Assembly (NCBI GenBank): GCA_900322025.1
Contig: ONYJ01000155.1
Location: 1 to 8,019, forward strand
Source: an uncultured Bacteroidales bacterium
Lineage (GTDB): Bacteria > Bacteroidota > Bacteroidia > Bacteroidales > UBA932
Direction: 5' to 3'
DNA length: 8,019 bases
In this document: piece after piece, positions 5,199-8,019 of the stretch
How the letters are laid out: each line of letters starts with the position of its first letter
Position numbering within the stretch: position 1 is the first letter of the stretch
Program-made: the position numbers and the translations under genes
The notes under the pieces: generated by a model
The model's database searches: none
What the model saw: the letters and a program-made list of their open reading frames with translations, nothing else
What the model was told of the DNA's origin: nothing

Positions 5199-6605
5199 AT
5201 GAACATTGTGCTATCACTCAGTGGAATATCTGAATCCTTAATTAAGTTCAGCGATGCATTATGTAACTATCCGGAGTTTTTGCTTCTGATAGGTGGGGGG
5301 CTGTTTTTTCTGATATACTCCGGTTTTGTGCCGCTACGCTATTTTAAGAAAGCAGTCTTGTCTTTGAGAACAAAAGACGATTCGCCCGGGCATATAAGTT
5401 CTTTTCAGGCTCTTATGGGTGCTATAGCCGCCACGGTTGGCATGGGGAGTATTGCAGGTGTGGCCATTGCCTTGATGTTGGGAGGGCCGGGAGCTATTTT
5501 CTGGATGTGGGTTAGTGCCATTGTGGGTATGGCTACAAAATTCTTTGAGGGAACACTCTCCATTATGTATAGAGGCAAAGACGATGCCGGCGAAATTCAG
5601 GGTGGCCCCATGTATATGATTACCGAGGGTTTGGGGGCAAAATGGAAGCCTCTGGCAGTGTTCTTTTCTGCAGTAGGATTGATAGGCACTCTCTGCATTA
5701 TGCAGGCAAACCAGCTGACAGAGGCCATTATCACCGTATTTACCACACCGGCAGGGGTACAAGAGAGTATATGGCTGAAATTTCTTATCGGCTGTGTTAT
5801 CTGTATATTGGTTGCTGTGGTTATATTGGGTGGTATCAAGAGGATTGCGGCAATTGCCTCTAAGATAGTACCGTTAATGGTAGGTCTATATTTTGTGCTG
5901 GTGGCATATATTATTATATCTGAGATTCACGTTATACCGCAGGTTTTTGGAGATATTTTCCGTTCGGCCTTTTCGTTTAAGGCCGGTGTTGGCGGAGCGT
6001 TGGGCTCTTTCTTTATGGTGGCCACTATTGGAGCCAGAAGGGCAGCTCTTGTAAACGAGGCCGGAGTAGGTACAGCGAGTATGATGCATGGAGCCTCTAA
6101 AAACAAAGAGCCTGTAAGAGAAGGGCTTGTTGCCATGTTAGGCCCTTTTATGGATTCCGGAATAGTTTGTACTCTAACTGCAGTTGCCATACTTACAGCG
6201 GTAAAGTCTGGAGGGTATGTGCTACCAGAAGCCGGAACTTCAGTTAAGGGCTTGGAGATAGCTCTTAATTCCTTTGGTGCTGCAATGCCATACCCAGTTC
6301 TTAACGGCAGCTTAGGGAGTTATCTCCTTATGCTGGTAGTTTTTTTCTTTGCATTCTCTACAATGTTTTCGTACTCATATTACGGTGTAAAGTGTACCAG
6401 CTACCTTTTTGGAACCAAGTACGGGAAGTATTACAACTATTTCTTTTTGGCAATGCTGATTGTGTGTGCAATGATTCCACTTAAATTGGCCGTTGCCATT
6501 ATAGATTTGGCCTTTATGCTAATGGCCTGTGCAACTATGTTTACAATGCTGAAGCTTAGCCCTAAAGTTAAAGCGGCAGCTAAAGAATATTTCAAGAAAA
6601 AATGA
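5199..6605 (+). CDS. Alanine/glycine:cation symporter (AGCS) family protein
   Basis: A 468-residue inner-membrane transporter with about ten to eleven hydrophobic segments (near 25-43, 68-92, 97-115, 152-172, 192-212, 222-242, 265-280, 308-335, 373-392, 412-428 and 433-452). AGCS proteins import alanine or glycine with Na+ (sometimes H+). Family marks seen: TVGMGSIAGVAIALMLGGPG (79-98), FWMWVSAIVGMATKFFE (101-117), GEIQGGPMYMITEGLG (131-146), and NEAGVGTASMMHGASKNKEP (286-305) followed by VREGLVAMLGPFMD. Two motif positions differ from the commonest form: GSIAGVA instead of GNIAGVA, and RRAALVNEAG instead of KRGLFSNEAG. Length is normal and the protein looks intact. It lies between rpoD and argS: 10 bp after rpoD, and its TGA overlaps the argS ATG. 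Exact substrate cannot be assigned from sequence. Confidence 0.93.
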   Translation: MNIVLSLSGISESLIKFSDALCNYPEFLLLIGGGLFFLIYSGFVPLRYFKKAVLSLRTKDDSPGHISSFQALMGAIAATVGMGSIAGVAIALMLGGPGAIFWMWVSAIVGMATKFFEGTLSIMYRGKDDAGEIQGGPMYMITEGLGAKWKPLAVFFSAVGLIGTLCIMQANQLTEAIITVFTTPAGVQESIWLKFLIGCVICILVAVVILGGIKRIAAIASKIVPLMVGLYFVLVAYIIISEIHVIPQVFGDIFRSAFSFKAGVGGALGSFFMVATIGARRAALVNEAGVGTASMMHGASKNKEPVREGLVAMLGPFMDSGIVCTLTAVAILTAVKSGGYVLPEAGTSVKGLEIALNSFGAAMPYPVLNGSLGSYLLMLVVFFFAFSTMFSYSYYGVKCTSYLFGTKYGKYYNYFFLAMLIVCAMIPLKLAVAIIDLAFMLMACATMFTMLKLSPKVKAAAKEYFKKK

Positions 6606-8019
6606 TAATGACACCAGATGTATTTATAAAGCCATTAGTGGCAGAGGCAATAAAGAAATTGTATGCTGTAGAGCCTGAAGATAAACTGATTCAGCCGCAG
6701 CCTACCAGAAAGGAATTTGACGGAGATATAACAATTGTAGCATTTCCTCTGCTTAAAATTAGCCGCAAATCGCCTCAGGAAACAGCTGAGGAAATAGGTA
6801 ATTACCTTAAAGCTAATTATGTAGAGGTGGCTTCATATAATGTAGTAAATGGTTTTCTCAACCTAAAGCTTTCTCAAGATTTCTGGAAAAAATGCTTTAG
6901 ACAAATAGCCACTACTAAAGATTATGGTCAGCTACCATCGTCGGGAAAGACTGTGATGGTAGAGTTCTCGTCTCCAAATACCAATAAGCCATTGCACTTG
7001 GGGCATATAAGAAATATTCTTCTTGGTTGGAGCGTTTCGAGGCTTATGGAAGCCAATGGTCATAAAGTGGTAAAAACCAATATAGTAAACGACAGGGGTA
7101 TTCATATATGCAAATCGATGTTGGCTTGGCTGCAATGTGCAAACGGTGCAACTCCTAAATCTACAGGCATTAAAGGCGATCATTTTGTGGGAGATTATTA
7201 TGTAAAATTCAACGATATACTCAGAGAGCAAACAGCTATGATTCTTGCTAAAGGCGAACCTTGTGCCGATAAAGAGAAAGAAAAGGCAAGAGTTAAAGAG
7301 GCTGAAAAGCAAGCGCCTGTGCAGTTGGAAGCTCAGCAGATGTTGCGCAAATGGGAAAATGGTGATACGCAGATAGTAGATTTGTGGAAAACAATGAATG
7401 GCTGGGTGTATGAAGGTTTTGATCAGACTTATGAGAGATTAGGAGTGGGTTTTGATATAATTTACTACGAATCAGATACATATAAATTAGGTAAAAAAAC
7501 TGTTTTGGCGGGCTTGGAAAATGGGGTTTTTGAAAAACACTCAGATGGCAGTGTGTGGTGCGATCTAACTCCAGACGGGTTAGACCAGAAACTACTTCTC
7601 AGGAGTGATGGGACTTCCGTATATATGACTCAAGATATAGGTACTGCTCAAGAGAGATATTCAAAGTACCACTTTGATCAGATGGTGTATGTGGTTGGTG
7701 ATGAGCAGAATTATCATTTTCAAGTGTTAAAGCTGATTCTTTCCAAGTTAGGCTTTGAGTGGGCGAAATCTATATATCACATGTCTTATGGAATGGTAGA
7801 ATTGCCAGAGGGGAAAATGAAATCAAGGGAGGGTACTGTTGTAGATGCAGACGATTTGCTGCAGACAATGTATGAAACAGCCAAGGAAAATTCTCTGGAA
7901 CTCGGCAAACTTTCGGATATGGAAGAAGCAGAAAAAGAGGCTCTGTTTGAGATGCTGGGACAGGGAGCTCTCAAATACTTTATAATAAAAGTAGATCCAA
8001 AGAAGAAGATGCTCTTTAA
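6602..8019 (+). CDS. argS: Arginyl-tRNA synthetase (3'-truncated by window edge)
   Basis: The frame is open from 6602 to the end of the window, giving 472 residues of a protein that is normally near 595. It charges tRNA-Arg with arginine using ATP. Visible are the ArgS-specific N-terminal domain (about 1-100; e.g. KEFDGDITIVAFPLLKISRK), the class I HIGH motif as HLGH at 132-135 within SSPNTNKPLHLGHIRN, NIVNDRGIHICKSMLAW after it, TSVYMTQDIGTA, VVGDEQNYHFQVLKL, and the degenerate KMSKS loop as KMKS (405-408) in LPEGKMKSREGTVVDADDL. The C-terminal anticodon-binding domain lies beyond the right edge. The start ATG at 6602 overlaps the transporter stop (ATGA), which suggests translational coupling; a second in-frame ATG at 6608 is equally compatible with homology. 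The TAA at the last three bases is out of frame and does not end the gene. Confidence 0.96.
   Translation, partial: MIMTPDVFIKPLVAEAIKKLYAVEPEDKLIQPQPTRKEFDGDITIVAFPLLKISRKSPQETAEEIGNYLKANYVEVASYNVVNGFLNLKLSQDFWKKCFRQIATTKDYGQLPSSGKTVMVEFSSPNTNKPLHLGHIRNILLGWSVSRLMEANGHKVVKTNIVNDRGIHICKSMLAWLQCANGATPKSTGIKGDHFVGDYYVKFNDILREQTAMILAKGEPCADKEKEKARVKEAEKQAPVQLEAQQMLRKWENGDTQIVDLWKTMNGWVYEGFDQTYERLGVGFDIIYYESDTYKLGKKTVLAGLENGVFEKHSDGSVWCDLTPDGLDQKLLLRSDGTSVYMTQDIGTAQERYSKYHFDQMVYVVGDEQNYHFQVLKLILSKLGFEWAKSIYHMSYGMVELPEGKMKSREGTVVDADDLLQTMYETAKENSLELGKLSDMEEAEKEALFEMLGQGALKYFIIKVDPKKKMLF

Noticed and set aside
5334..5762. 142-codon open frame on the minus strand inside the transporter gene
   Set aside because: His/Cys-rich composition typical of an antisense shadow of a membrane-protein gene; no motif.
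6932..7312. 126-codon open frame on the minus strand inside argS
   Set aside because: Antisense to the catalytic core of ArgS, which is fully conserved in its own frame.
8017..8019. TAA at the right edge as the end of argS
   Set aside because: The argS codons run 8015-8017 and 8018-onward, so this TAA is out of frame; the gene continues past the window.

Overview
The window reads as ordinary chromosome of a member of the Bacteroidales (Bacteroidota). The evidence is a short primary sigma factor that lacks region 1.1, start codons with A-rich leaders and no clear Shine-Dalgarno sequences, a Bacteroidota-type TAnnTTTG -7 promoter element in front of dnaN, and ArgS, DnaN, BaiN-like and DEDDh-exonuclease proteins that all resemble the Bacteroides/Porphyromonas versions. 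Base composition by eye is moderately AT-rich and even throughout. I see no insertion sequence, integrase, phage gene, CRISPR array, tRNA or rRNA. The genus cannot be decided from the sequence alone.

Layout, left to right. (1) Positions 1-449 hold the C-terminal half of a phosphate butyryltransferase, closed by a strong intrinsic terminator at 471-516. (2) Positions 530-1816 hold a BaiN/RdsA (HI0933/YhiN) family flavoprotein on the + strand. It converges, with only 2 bp between stop codons, on (3) a compact three-gene minus-strand unit read from 4209 down to 1819: dnaN (sliding clamp), a DnaQ-like DEDDh 3'-5' exonuclease with an ExoX-like C-terminal domain, and a small protein that looks like a degenerate fumarylacetoacetate hydrolase (FAH)-fold protein. 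Gaps between these genes are 8 bp and 1 bp. (4) A 118-bp divergent intergenic region (4210-4327) carries the dnaN promoter, a possible rpoD promoter and two small inverted repeats. (5) A plus-strand unit follows: rpoD, an alanine/glycine:cation (AGCS) symporter, and argS. It is tightly packed (10 bp gap, then a 4-nt ATGA overlap), and argS runs off the right edge.

The divergent pair puts a replication/proofreading unit and a transcription/translation/amino-acid-uptake unit back to back around one short control region. All genes but one are recognisable housekeeping or metabolic genes. The exception, and the most unusual item, is the 162-aa FAH-like protein at 1819-2307, which keeps the outline of the FAH fold but appears to have lost the metal-binding and catalytic residues while sitting in the sliding-clamp operon. 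I found no convincing undescribed multi-gene system; the other findings are modest.
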